A stretch of 64,000 nucleotides of DNA from Hippophae tibetana (GCA_037013495.1 CM072810.1:73082449-73146448); one strand, 5' to 3'. Positions 54,401 to 64,000 are shown, counted from the stretch's first letter. Notes: generated by a model not told the origin, from the sequence alone. Numbers and translations: made by a program.

Positions 54401-57400
54401 ATTAATGATGTTGTTTTCGTCTGTGGATTTCATTTCGTAGTTCTTTTTTAAATACTCATCTCTTAGTCTTGCTCTTTATATCTACTCTCAATCAATCCTT
54501 TTTCTTCATAAAAAAATTGTAGGGAAAAGAAGATGGATTGTACTGTTTACAATATTAAAAAAAAGAACATTTGATAAATTAGAGTTCCAATTTTACGAAG
54601 CCTTTACTTTTGACTCGGGTGTCGAAACTTTCAATATAATATATCAAATCGTACCTTTTAAAGGTTCCTATAATCAGAGCATGCATTCCGAAGAATATTA
54701 TTTTTTGAAATCAAATTCCGTCATTTACATCACCTACCGAGAGTTTAAAATTTTCGTTTTACCTATTCTGTTTTTCTGGATTTCGGTTTTATTCAATGCC
54801 ACCATATGAGCGATGCAGTTACTCACCAAGAGTGTGTTTAAAAAAATTCTAAAGTTCTTAATATCCAAAAAATATTCTCAAGATCATAAAATATTCTCAT
54901 GATCCTTTACAAGGGATATATTTGGAATATCAAATGGAAGAATTAATTTTGGAAGCAATTATATTTGTTTTATTTAATTATGGGAATGTATGTCTAGCGA
55001 TTTTGTTTATACTAAATATTTGAATTTTATTTGTCATATTTATCATATGTTTTTAATGCTTTTATTATTTACGGATAGATTAAGCACATTTCACAACTAA
55101 ATATCCCCACTAAGGTTGCATTACGTGTAGGGTTTTGTTGCTTATATAAGAAAACAACAACCTTTTGAAGGAGGAAGAACTAGTATAATTAATGAAAATA
55201 TTTTTTTACCAAGCTTTGTACTTTTCTTCCAATATTTCTTGATGGAATGCCTCGACTTGACACATCAAATGGAGGGATCATTGTTTTTGGCATCAAAAGG
55301 TTTTGGTTTTACGGAATTAGTGATGTTGTTTTCGTCTGTGGATTTCATTTCGTAGTTCTTTTTTAAATACTCATCTCTTAGTCTTAATCTTTATATCTAC
55401 TCTCAATCAATCCTTGTTCTTCATAAAAACATTGTAGGAAAAAAAAGAAGGATTCTACTGTTTACAATATTAAAAAAAAGAACATTTGATAAATGAGAGT
55501 TCCAATTTTACGAAGCCTTTACTTTTGACTCGGGTGTCGAAACTTTCAATATAATATATCAAATCGTACCTTTATAGGTTCCCATAATCAGAGTATGCAT
55601 TCCGAAGAATATTATTTTTTGAAATCAAATTCCGTCATTTACATCACCTACCGAGAGTTTAAAATTTTCGTCGTACCTAATCTGTTTTTCTGGATTTCGG
55701 TTTTATTCAATGCCACCATATGAGCGATGTAGTTACTCACCAAGAGTGTGTTTAAAAAGGTTCTAAAGTTCTTAATATCCAACAAATATTCTCAAGATCA
55801 TAAAATGTTCTCCTGATCCTTTACAAGGGATATATTTGGATTATCAAATGAAAGATTTAATTTTAAAAGCAATTATTTTTGTTTTATTTAATTATGGGAC
55901 TTTATGTCTAGCGATTTCGTTTATACTAAATTTTTGAATTTTATTTGTCTTATTTATTATATGTTTTTTATGCTTTTATTATTTACGGATGGATTAAACA
56001 CATTTCACAACTAAATATCCCCACTAAGGTTGCATTACGTGTAGGGTTTTGTTGCTTATATAAGAAAACAACAACCTTTTGAAGGAGGAAGAACTAGTAT
56101 AATTAATGAAAATATTTTTTACCAAGCTTGGTACTTTTCTTCCATGGTTTCTTGATTTAATGCCTCGATTTGACACATCAAATGGAGGGATCATTTTTTT
56201 GGCATCAAAAGGTTTTTGTTTTACGGAATTAATGATGTTGTTTTCGTCTGTGGATTTCATTTCGTAGTTCTTTTTTAAATACTCATCTCTTAGTCTTGAT
56301 CTTTATATCTACTCTCAATCAATCCTTGTTCTTTATAAAAAAATTGTAGGAAAAAGAAGATGGATTGTACTGTTTACAATATTAAAAAAAAGAATATTTG
56401 ATAAATCAGAGTTCCAATTTTACGAAGCCTTTACTTTTGACTCGGGTGTCGAAACTTTCAATATAATATATCAAATCGCACCTTGTAAAAGTTCCTATAA
56501 TCAGAGCATGGATTCCGAAGAAAATTATTTTTTGAAATCAAATTCCACCGTTACATCACATACCGAGAGTATAAAATTTTCATCGTACCTATTCCGTTTT
56601 TCTGGATTTCGGTTTTATTCAATGCCACCATATGAGCGATGGAGTTACTCACCAAGAGTGTGTTTAAAGAGGTTCTAAAGTTCTTAATATCCAACAAATA
56701 TTCTGAAGATCATAAAATATTCTGATGATCCTTTACAAGGGATATATTTGGAATATCAAATGGAAGAATTAATTTTGGAAGCAATTATTTTTGTTTTATT
56801 TAATTATGCGACTTTATGTCTAGCGATTTTGTTTATACTAAATTTTTGCATTTTATTTGTCTTATTTATCATATGTTTTTTATGCTTTTATTATTTACGG
56901 TTAGATTAAGCACATTTCACAACTAAATATTCCCACTAAGGTTGCATTACGTGTAGGGTTTTGTTCCTTATATAAGAAAACAACAACCTTTTGAAGGAGG
57001 AAGAACTAGTATAATTAATGAAAATATTTTTTACCAAGCTTTGTACTTTTCTTCCAAAGGTTCTTGATGGAATGCCTCAATTTGACACATCAAATGGAGT
57101 GATCATTTTTTTTAGGCATCAAAAGGTTTTGGTTTTACGGAATTAATGATGTTGTTTTCGTCTGTGGATTTCATTTCGTAGTTCTTTTTTAAATACTCAT
57201 CTCTTAGTCTTGCTCTTTATATCTACTCTCAATCAATCCTTTTTCTTCATAAAAAAATTGTAGGGAAAAGAAGATGGATTGTACTGTTTACAATATTAAA
57301 AAAAAGAACATTTGATAAATTAGAGTTCCAATTTTACGAAGCCTTTACTTTTGACTCGGGTGTCGAAACTTTCAATATAATATATCAAATCGTACCTTTT

Positions 57401-58168
57401 AAAGGTTCCTATAATCAGAGCATGCATTCCGAAGAATATTATTTTTTGAAATCAAATTCCGTCATTTACATCACCTACCGAGAGTTTAAAATTTTCGTTT
57501 TACCTATTCTGTTTTTCTGGATTTCGGTTTTATTCAATGCCACCATATGAGCGATGCAGTTACTCACCAAGAGTGTGTTTAAAAAAATTCTAAAGTTCTT
57601 AATATCCAAAAAATATTCTCAAGATCATAAAATATTCTCATGATCCTTTACAAGGGATATATTTGGAATATCAAATGGAAGAATTAATTTTGGAAGCAAT
57701 TATATTTGTTTTATTTAATTATGGGAATGTATGTCTAGCGATTTTGTTTATACTAAATTTTTGAATTTTATTTGTCATATTTATCATATGTTTTTAATGC
57801 TTTTATTATTTACGGATAGATTAAGCACATTTCACAACTAAATATCCCCACTAAGGTTGCATTACGTGTAGGGTTTTGTTGCTTATATAAGAAAACAACA
57901 ACCTTTTGAAGGAGGAAGAACTAGTATAATTAATGAAAATATTTTTTTACCAAGCTTTGTACTTTTCTTCCAATATTTCTTGATGGAATGCCTCGACTTG
58001 ACACATCAAATGGAGGGATCATTGTTTTTGGCATCAAAAGGTTTTGGTTTTACGGAATTAGTGATGTTGTTTTCGTCTGTGGATTTCATTTCGTAGTTCT
58101 TTTTTAAATACTCATCTCTTAGTCTTAATCTTTATATCTACTCTCAATCAATCCTTGTTCTTCATAAA
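51463..58168 (+). repeat. Tandem trimer of 2741 bp, about 2.4 copies
   Basis: Units 57/60/63, 58/61/64 and 59/62 correspond at offset 2741. Private markers include the extra T in ATATTTTTTTACC plus TGATCATTGTTTTTGG, ACCTTTATAGGTTCCC, AAGCTTGGTAC with a short T-run (CATTTTTTTGGC), and GTTTAAAGAGG. The two full copies (52378-55118 and 55119-57859) are nearly identical by eye. The correspondence stops near 58168 (AAAAACATTG versus AAAAAAATTG). Confidence 0.8.
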
Positions 58169-60582
58169 AAAATTGTAGGAAAAAAAAGAAGGATTCTACT
58201 GTTTACAATATTAAAAAAAAGAACATTTGATAAATGAGAGTTCCAATTTTACGAAGCCTTTACTTTTGACTCGGGTGTCGAAACTTTTAATATAATATAT
58301 CAAATCGCACCTTGTAAAGGTTCCTGTAATCAGAGCATGGATTCCGAAGAAAATTATTTTTTGAAATCAAATTCCACCGTTACATCACCTACCGAGAGTT
58401 TAAAATTTTCATCGTACCTATTCCGTTTTTCTGGATTTCGGTTTTATTCAATGCCACCATATGAGCGATGGAGTTACTCACCAAGAGTGTATTTAAAAAG
58501 GTTCTAAAGTTCTTAATATCCAAAAAATATTCTGAAGATCCTTTACAAGGGATATATTTGGAATATCAAATGGAAGAATTAATTTTGGAAGCAATTATTT
58601 TTGTTTTATTTAATTATGCGACTTTATGTCTAGCGATTTTGTTTATACTAAATTTTTGAATTTTATTTGTCTTATTTATCATATGTTTTTTATGCTTTTA
58701 TTATTTACGGTTAGATTAAGCACATTTCACAACTAAATATTCCCACTAAGGTTGCATTACGTGTAGGGTTTTGTTCCTTATATAAGAAAACAACAACCTT
58801 TTGAAGGAGGAAGAACTAGTATAATTAATGAAAATATTTTTTACCAAGCTTTGTACTTTTCTTCCAAAGGTTCTTGATGGAATGCCTCAATTTGACACAT
58901 CAAATGGAGTGATCATTTTTTTTAGGCATCAAAAGGTTTTGGTTTTACGGAATTAATGATGTTGTTTTCGTCTGTAGATTTCATTTCGTAGTTCTTTTTT
59001 AAATACTCATCTCTTAGTCTTGATCTTTATATCTACTCAAAATCAATCCTTGTTCTTCATAAAAAAATTGTAGGGAAAAGATGATGGATTCTACTGTTTA
59101 CAATATTAAAAAAAAGAACATTTGATAAATCAGAGTTCCAATTTTACGAAGCCTTTACTTTTGACTCGGGTGTCGAAACTTTCAATATAATATATCAAAT
59201 CGTACCTTTTAAAGGTTCCTATAATCAGAGCATGCATTCCGAAGAATATTATTTTTTGAAATAAAATTCCGTCATTTACATCACCTACCGAGAGTTTAAA
59301 ATTTTCGTCGTACCTATTCTGTTTTTCTGGATTTCGGTTTTATTCAATGCCACCATATGAGCGATGGAGTTACTCACCAAGAGTGTGTTTAAAAAAATTC
59401 TAAAGTTCTTAATATCCAAAAAATATTCTCAAGATCATAAAATATTCTCATGATCCTTTACAAGGGATATATTTGGAATATCAAATGGAAGAATTAATTT
59501 TGGAAGCAATTATATTTGTTTTATTTAATTATGGGAATGTATGTCTAGCGATTTTGTTTATACTAAATTTTTGAATTTTATTTGTCATATTTATCATATG
59601 TTTTTAATGCTTTTATTATTTACGGATAGATTAAGCACATTTCACAACTAAATATCCCCACTAAGGTTGCATTACGTGTAGGGTTTTGTTGCTTATATAA
59701 GAAAACAACAACCTTTTGAAGGAGGAAGAACTAGTATAATTAATGAAAATATTTTTTACCAAGCTTTGTACTTTTCTTCCAATGTTTCTTGATGGAATGC
59801 CTCGACTTGACACATCAAATGGAGGGATCATTTTTTTTGGCATCAAAAGGTTTTGGTTTTACGGAATTAATGATGTTATTTTCGTTTGTGGATTTCATTT
59901 CGTAGTTCTTTTTTAAATACTCATCTCTTAGTCTTAATCTTTATATCTACTCTCAATCAATCCTTGTTCTTCATAAAAAAATTGTAGGAAAAAAAAGAAG
60001 GATTCTACTGTTTACAATATTAAAAAAAAGAACATTTGATAAATGAGAGTTCCAATTTTACGAAGCCTTTACTTTTGACTCGGGTGTCGAAACTTTTAAA
60101 ATAATATATCAAATCGCACCTTGTAAAGGTTCCTGTAATCAGAGCATGGATTCCGAAGAAAATTATTTATTGAAATCAAATTCCACCGTTACATTACCTA
60201 CCGAGAGTTTAAAATTTTTATCGTACCTATTCCGTTTTTCTGGATTTCGGTTTTATTCAATGCCACCATATAAGTGATGGAGTTACTCACCAAGAGTGTG
60301 TTTAAAAAGGTTCTAAAGTTCTTAATATCTAACAAATATTCTGAAGATCATAAAATATTCTGATGATCCTTTACAAGGGATATATTTGGAATATCAAATG
60401 GAAGAATTAATTTTGGAAGCAATTATTTTTATTTTATTTAATTATACGAGTTTATGTCTAGCGATTTTGTTTATACTAAATTTTTGAATTTTATTTGTCT
60501 TATTTATCATATGTTTTTTATGCTTTTATTATTTACGGATAGATTAAGCACGTTTCACAACTAAATATTCCCACTAAGGTTG
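58169..60582 (+). repeat. Units 64-66 (part), with a collapsed direct repeat
   Basis: The spacing between units 64 and 65 is only 895 bp because one period of the 16-bp direct repeat is lost at 58525-58540 (retained form CTGAAGATC). As at the left edge, this opens a 63-codon frame (58468-58659). Unit 66 is of the CTCGACTTGACAC subtype and has TTTATTGAAATC in place of TTTTTTGAAATC near 60166. Confidence 0.75.
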
Positions 60583-63059
60583 CATTACGTGTAGGGTTTT
60601 GTTGCTTATATAAGAAAACAAAAACCTTTTGAACGAGGACGAACTAGTATAATTAATGAAAATATTTTTTACCAAGCTTTGTACTTTTCTTCCAAAGGTT
60701 CTTTATGGAATGCCTCCATTTGATACATCAAATGGAGTGATCATTTTTTTTAGGCATCAAAAGGTTTTGGTTTTACAGAATTAATGATGTTGTTTTTGTC
60801 TGTGGATTTCATTTCGTAGTTCTTTTTTATATACTCATCTGTTAGTCTTGATCTTTATATCTACTCTCAATCAATCCTTGTTCTTCATAAAAAAATTGTA
60901 GGAAAAAGAAGATGGATTCTACTGTTTACAATATTAAAAAAAGAAAATTTGATAAAACATAGTTCCAATTTTACGAAGCCTTTACTTTTGACTCGGGTGT
61001 CAAAACTTTTAATATAATATATCAAATCGCACCTTGTAAAAGTTCCTATAATCAGAGCATGGATTCCGAAGAAAATTATTTTTTGAAATCAAATTCCACC
61101 GTTACATCACCTACCGAGAGTTTAAAATTTTCATCGTACCTATTCCGTTTTTCTGGAATTCGGTTTTATTCAATGCCACCATATAAGCGATGGAGTTACT
61201 CACCAAGAGTGTGTTTAAAAAGGTTCTAAAGTTCTTAATATCCAACAAATATTCTGAAGATCATAAAATATTCTGATGATCCTTTACAAGGGATATATTT
61301 GGAATATCAAATGGAAGAATTAATTTTGGAAGCAATTATTTTTGTTTTATTTAATTATGCGACTTTATGTCTAGCGATTTTGTTTATACTAAATTTTTGA
61401 ATTTTATTTGTCTTATTTATCATATGTTTTTTATGCTTTTATTATTTACGGTTAGATTAAGCACATTTCACAACTAAATATTCCCACTAAGGTTGCATTA
61501 CGTGTAGGGTTTTGTTCCTTATATAAGAAAACAACAACCTTTTGAAGGAGGAAGAACTAGTATAATTAATGAAAATATTTTTTACCAAGCTTTGTACTTT
61601 TCTTCCAATATTTCTTGATGGAATGCCTCGACTTGACACATCAAATGGAGGGATCATTTTTTTTGGCATCAAAAGGTTTTGGTTTTACGGAATTAATGAT
61701 GTTGTTTTCGTCTGTGGATTTCATTTCGTAGTTCTTTTTTAAATACTCATCTCTTAGTATTGATCTTTATATCTACTCTCAATCAATCCTTGTTCTTCAT
61801 AAAAAAATTGTAGGGAAAAGAAGATGGATTCTACTGTTTACAATATTAAAACAAAGGACATTTGATAAATCAGAGTTCCAATTTTACGAAGCCTTTACTT
61901 TTGACTCGGGTGTCGAAACTTTTAATATAATATATCAAATCGCACCTTGTAAAAGTTCCTATAATCAGAGCATGGATTCCGAAGAAAATTATTTTTTGAA
62001 ATCAAATTCCACCGTTACATCACCTACCGAGAGTTTAAAATTTTCATCGTACCTATTCCGTTTTTCTGGATTTCGGTTTTATTCAATGCCACCATATAAG
62101 CGATGGAGTTACTCACCAAGAGTGTGTTTAAAAAGGTTCTAAAGTTCTTAATATCCAACAAATATTCTGAAGATCATAAAATATTCTGATGATCCTTTAC
62201 AAGGGATATATTTGGAATATCAAATGGAAGAATTAATTTTGGAAGCAATTATTTTTGTTTTATTTAATTATACGACTTTATGTCTAGCGATTTTGTTTAT
62301 ACTAAATTTTTGAATTTTATTTGTCTTATTTATCATATGTTTTTTATGCTTTTATTATTTACGGATAGATTAAGCACGTTTCACAACTAAATATTCCCAC
62401 TAAGGTTTCATTACGTGTAGGGTTTTGTTGCTTATATAAGAAAACAACAACCTTTTGAAGGAGGAAGAACTAGTATAATTAATGAAAATAGTTTTTACCA
62501 AGCTTTGTACTTTTCTTCCAAAGGTTCTTGATGGAATGCCTCCATTTGACACATCAAATGGAGTGATCATTTTTTTTAGGCATCAAAAGGTTTTGGTTTT
62601 ACGGAATTAATGATGTTGTTTTTGTCTGTGGATTTCATTTCGTAGTTCTTTTTTATATACTCATCTGTTAGTCTTGATCTTTATATCTACTCTCAATCAA
62701 TCCTTGTTCTTCATAAAAAAATTGTAGGAAAAAGAAGATGGATTCTACTGTTTACAATATTAAAAAAGGAAAATTTGATAAAACATAGTTCCAATTTTAC
62801 GAAGCCTTTACTTTTGACTCGGGTGTCGAAACTTTTAATATAATATATCAAATCGCACCTTGTAAAAGTTCCTATAATCAGAGCATGGATTCCGAAGAAA
62901 ATTATTTTTTGAAATCAAATTCCACCGTTACATCACCTACCGAGAGTTTAAAATTTTCATCGTACCTATTCCGTTTTTCTGGATTTCGGTTTTATTCAAT
63001 GCCACCATATGAGCGATGGAGTTACTCACCAAGAGTGTGTTTAAAAAGGTTCTAAAGTT

Positions 63060-63321
63060 CTTAATATCCAACAAATATTCTGAAGATCATAAAATATTCT
63101 GATGATCCTTTACAAGGGATATATTTGGAATATCAAATGGAAGAATTAATTTTGGAAGCAATTATTTTTGTTTTATTTAATTATGCGACTTTATGTCTAG
63201 CGATTTTGTTTATACTAAATTTTTGAATTTTATTTGTCTTATTTATCATATGTTTTTTATGCTTTTATTATTTACGGTTAGATTAAGCACATTTCACAAC
63301 TAAATATTCCCACTAAGGTTG
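63060..63321 (+). repeat. AT-rich spacer segment of the monomer
   Basis: This follows the ORF-like part and precedes the next promoter block. It holds runs such as TTATTTTTGTTTTATTTAAT and TTGTCTTATTTATCATATG, with G+C near 23% over 63061-63300. Most length classes of the array arise here: a 9-bp duplication of GTCTTATTT (for example 6602-6619) in the 920-bp class, loss of six bases at the GTCTAGCG site in the 906-bp class, and the 19-bp deletion described separately. No coding potential or RNA gene is visible. Confidence 0.7.
63073..63107 (+). repeat. Internal 16-bp direct repeat in the spacer
   Basis: AAATATTCTGAAGATC (63073-63088) is repeated as AAATATTCTGATGATC (63092-63107). The two differ at one base and lie 19 bp apart start to start. 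The pair is present in nearly every unit, with C or G at the CTC/CTG position depending on subtype. Two copies in the window have lost exactly one period (see 71-86 and 58525-58540). Confidence 0.85.
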
Positions 63322-63385
63322 CATTACGTGTAGGGTTTTGTTCCTTATATAAGAAAACAACAACCTTTTGAAGGAGGAAGAACTA
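63322..63385 (+). promoter_or_regulatory. Promoter-like block of the monomer (reference copy, unit 70)
   Basis: The block reads, in order, an ACGTG core (63326-63330, the core bound by plant bZIP factors), TAGGGTTT (63331-63338, reverse complement of the telo-box common in plant ribosomal-protein and other housekeeping promoters), TATATAA (63346-63352) and a purine-rich GAAGGAGGAAGAA. In every copy the same elements sit at fixed offsets from the unit start: ACGTG at +4, telo-box at +9, TATA at +24. By eye this is among the least variable parts of the monomer. I noted ACATG in unit 22, TAGTGTTT in units 4, 8, 11, 16, 17, 20 and 27, and TATGGTTT in units 32 and 34. Expected initiation is about 25-35 bp after the TATA box, near 63376-63382. 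Activity is inferred only from this layout. Confidence 0.55.
63346..63352 (+). promoter_or_regulatory. TATA box, inside a 10-bp palindrome
   Basis: TATATAA is the centre of CTTATATAAG, a perfect 10-bp palindrome. It is present at offset +24 from the unit start in nearly all 70 copies. The exceptions seen are unit 24 (TATGTAA near 21336) and units 25, 27 and 29, where the flank changes to CCTTATATAGG. Because the motif is symmetrical, the box alone does not fix a direction. The upstream ACGTG and telo-box suggest + strand transcription. Confidence 0.55.
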
Positions 63386-63436
63386 GTATAATTAATGAAA
63401 ATATTTTTTACCAAGCTTTGTACTTTTCTTCCAAAG

Positions 63437-63640
63437 GTTCTTGATGGAATGCCTCAATTTGACACATCAAATGGAGGGATCATTTTTTTTAGGCATCAAA
63501 AGGTTTTGGTTTTACGGAATTAATGATGTTGTTTTCGTCTGTGGATTTCATTTCGTAGTTCTTTTTTAAATACTCATCTCTTAGTATTGATCTTTATATC
63601 TACTCTCAATCAATCCTTGTTCTTCATAAAAAAATTGTAG
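63437..63640 (+). other. Hypothetical U-rich intron ahead of the embedded ORF
   Basis: This T-rich stretch ends in TTGTAG|G, an acceptor-like site, 10 bases before an ATG. The donor proposed here is AAAG|GTTCTT at 63437. An alternative donor, A|GTATAA at 63386, would leave only a very short first exon if initiation is where the TATA box predicts. T-richness and length (204 or 255 nt) fit plant introns, but neither donor is strong. The first loses its GT in units 58, 61, 64 and 68 (AATATTTC). The stretch also contains the ATTTGA-CACA-TCAAAT inverted repeat at 63457-63472. If it is not an intron, I see no other explanation for it. Confidence 0.2.
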
Positions 63641-63650
63641 GAAAAAGAAG

Positions 63651-63968
63651 ATGGATTCTACTGTTTACAATATTAAAAAAAGAAAATTTGATAAATCAGA
63701 GTTCCAATTTTACGAAGCCTTTACTTTTGACTCGGGTGTCGAAACTTTTAATATAATATATCAAATCGCACCTTGTAAAAGTTCCTATAATCAGAGCATG
63801 GATTCCGAAGAAAATTATTTTTTGAAATCAAATTCCACCGTTACATCACCTACCGAGAGTTTAAAATTTTCATCGTACCTATTCCGTTTTTCTGGATTTC
63901 GGTTTTATTCAATGCCACCATATAAGCGATGGAGTTACTCACCAAGAGTGTGTTTAAAAAGGTTCTAA
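63651..63968 (+). pseudogene. Gene-derived ORF of 105 codons embedded in the monomer (best-preserved copy)
   Basis: The frame begins MDSTVYNIKKRKFDKSEFQ and ends SYSPRVCLKRF. The ATG has A at -3 and G at +4. No signal peptide or clear membrane segment is visible. A short stretch, FYEAFTFDSGVE, recalls the start of plant BAH domains (FY-x-[SA]-F-x-[YF]-D-G-V-E-Y), but the resemblance then fades, so I do not assign the family. The frame is open here because of the local length of the A-run after the ATG. In most copies that run (7-9 A) shifts the frame and this start meets a stop within about 15 codons. Around the middle, one group of copies reads STVTSPTES and another SVIYITYRE because of a one-base indel. 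It is therefore best read as a remnant of a gene's 5' coding part carried passively in the satellite. Confidence 0.3.
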
Positions 63969-64000
63969 AGTTCTTAATATCCAACAAATATTCTGAAGAT

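Larger units (their letters stand above)
1..64000 (+). repeat. Satellite array of ~913-bp monomers, about 70 copies, head to tail
   Basis: Using the motif CATTACGTG (or its one-base variants) as phase point, copies start at 301, 1215, 2128, 3046, 3959, 4865, 5779, 6699, 7604, 8518, 9438, 10351, 11262, 12168, 13082, 14002, 14922, 15835, 16747, 17653, 18566, 19482, 20396, 21310, 22225, 23138, 24053, 24967, 25880, 26795, 27708, 28622, 29535, 30449, 31362, 32276, 33189, 34102, 35015, 35929, 36843, 37757, 38671, 39584, 40498, 41412, 42325, 43240, 44155, 45069, 45983, 46897, 47811, 48724, 49638, 50551, 51463, 52378, 53292, 54204, 55119, 56033, 56945, 57860, 58755, 59670, 60583, 61496, 62409 and 63322. 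These are called units 1-70 below. All have the same orientation, with no inserted foreign sequence. Spacing ranges from 895 to 920 bp. I see no clear shorter period inside the monomer. Both window edges lie inside the array, so its total length is unknown. Confidence 0.98.
60583..64000 (+). repeat. Dimer of 1826 bp at right edge (units 67-70)
   Basis: Units 67 and 69 share TTTTTTATATACTCATCTG and GATAAAACATAG. Units 68 and 70 share GTTCCTTATATAAG and CTTAGTATTGATC. The offset is 1826 bp. Unit 67 has several private changes in the promoter block region (GAACGAGGACGAAC, TTTATGG). Unit 69 has GTTTCATTACG. The window ends 679 bp into unit 70. Confidence 0.75.

Noticed and set aside
63073-63107. 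CRISPR-like array or box C/D snoRNA (TGATGA in TTCTGATGATCC)
   Set aside because: There is only a pair of 16-bp repeats per 913-bp unit without spacer structure, so it is not CRISPR. The TGATGA exists only in the CTGATGATC subtype and no matching CTGA box or terminal stem was found.
63322-63385. RNA polymerase I promoter or rDNA intergenic-spacer repeat
   Set aside because: Plant Pol I start sites have TATA followed by a G-rich run. Here TATATAAG is followed by AAAACAAC, and no rRNA sequence occurs in 64 kb.
63361-63400. Shine-Dalgarno-like AAGGAGG, TATAAT and nearby TTGACA as bacterial expression signals
   Set aside because: AGGAGG lies 17 bases before the nearest ATG. The TTGACA is downstream of the TATAAT rather than upstream. 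The window lacks any bacterial gene organisation, so these are chance matches in AT-rich DNA.

Overview
The whole 64 kb window is one head-to-tail satellite DNA array. A unit of about 913 bp (69 spacings of 895-920 bp, most of them 912-915) repeats without interruption from base 1 to base 64000. That gives 69 complete units plus partial units of 300 bp at the left edge and 679 bp at the right edge. I found no single-copy sequence, tRNA, rRNA, transposon or independent gene between units. A hand count over 63061-63960 gives 262 G+C in 900 bases (29%), and the + strand is T-rich. The window does not reach either edge of the array.

The organism is a eukaryote, most likely a flowering plant (nuclear genome). 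A multi-kilobase AT-rich satellite with higher-order multimers excludes a normal bacterial context. Each unit also carries a compact block in the order ACGTG core, TAGGGTTT (reverse complement of the plant telo-box AAACCCTA) and TATATAA, which is the usual layout of plant RNA polymerase II promoters. The species cannot be named from the sequence.

Inside a unit (reference 63322-64000 plus the tail of the previous copy, 63060-63321), the order is: (i) promoter-like block; (ii) a T-rich stretch of about 250 bp ending in an acceptor-like TTGTAG|G; (iii) an ATG in good context followed by a region that is an open frame of 105 codons in the last copy but is shifted or interrupted in most others; (iv) a very AT-rich spacer of about 360 bp containing a 16-bp direct repeat and short slippage-prone motifs. 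This looks like the 5' end of a gene captured into a satellite. One-base indels between copies show that no reading frame is maintained across the array now.

The array is a mosaic. The left part (about 1-19.5 kb) holds one set of subtypes (906-, 914- and 920-bp classes), with a 2739-bp trimer in tandem and a 3.4-kb segment repeated 7303 bp away. From about 19.5 kb on, a second family dominates, amplified locally as 1826-1828-bp dimers, 2741-bp trimers, runs of almost identical 914-bp monomers (35.9-38.7 kb, 44.2-46.9 kb) and a 3-kb segment copied 4569 bp away. Several monomers are visible chimeras of two subtypes, the expected product of unequal exchange or gene conversion. The most interesting question is whether these roughly 70 promoter-like blocks are active.
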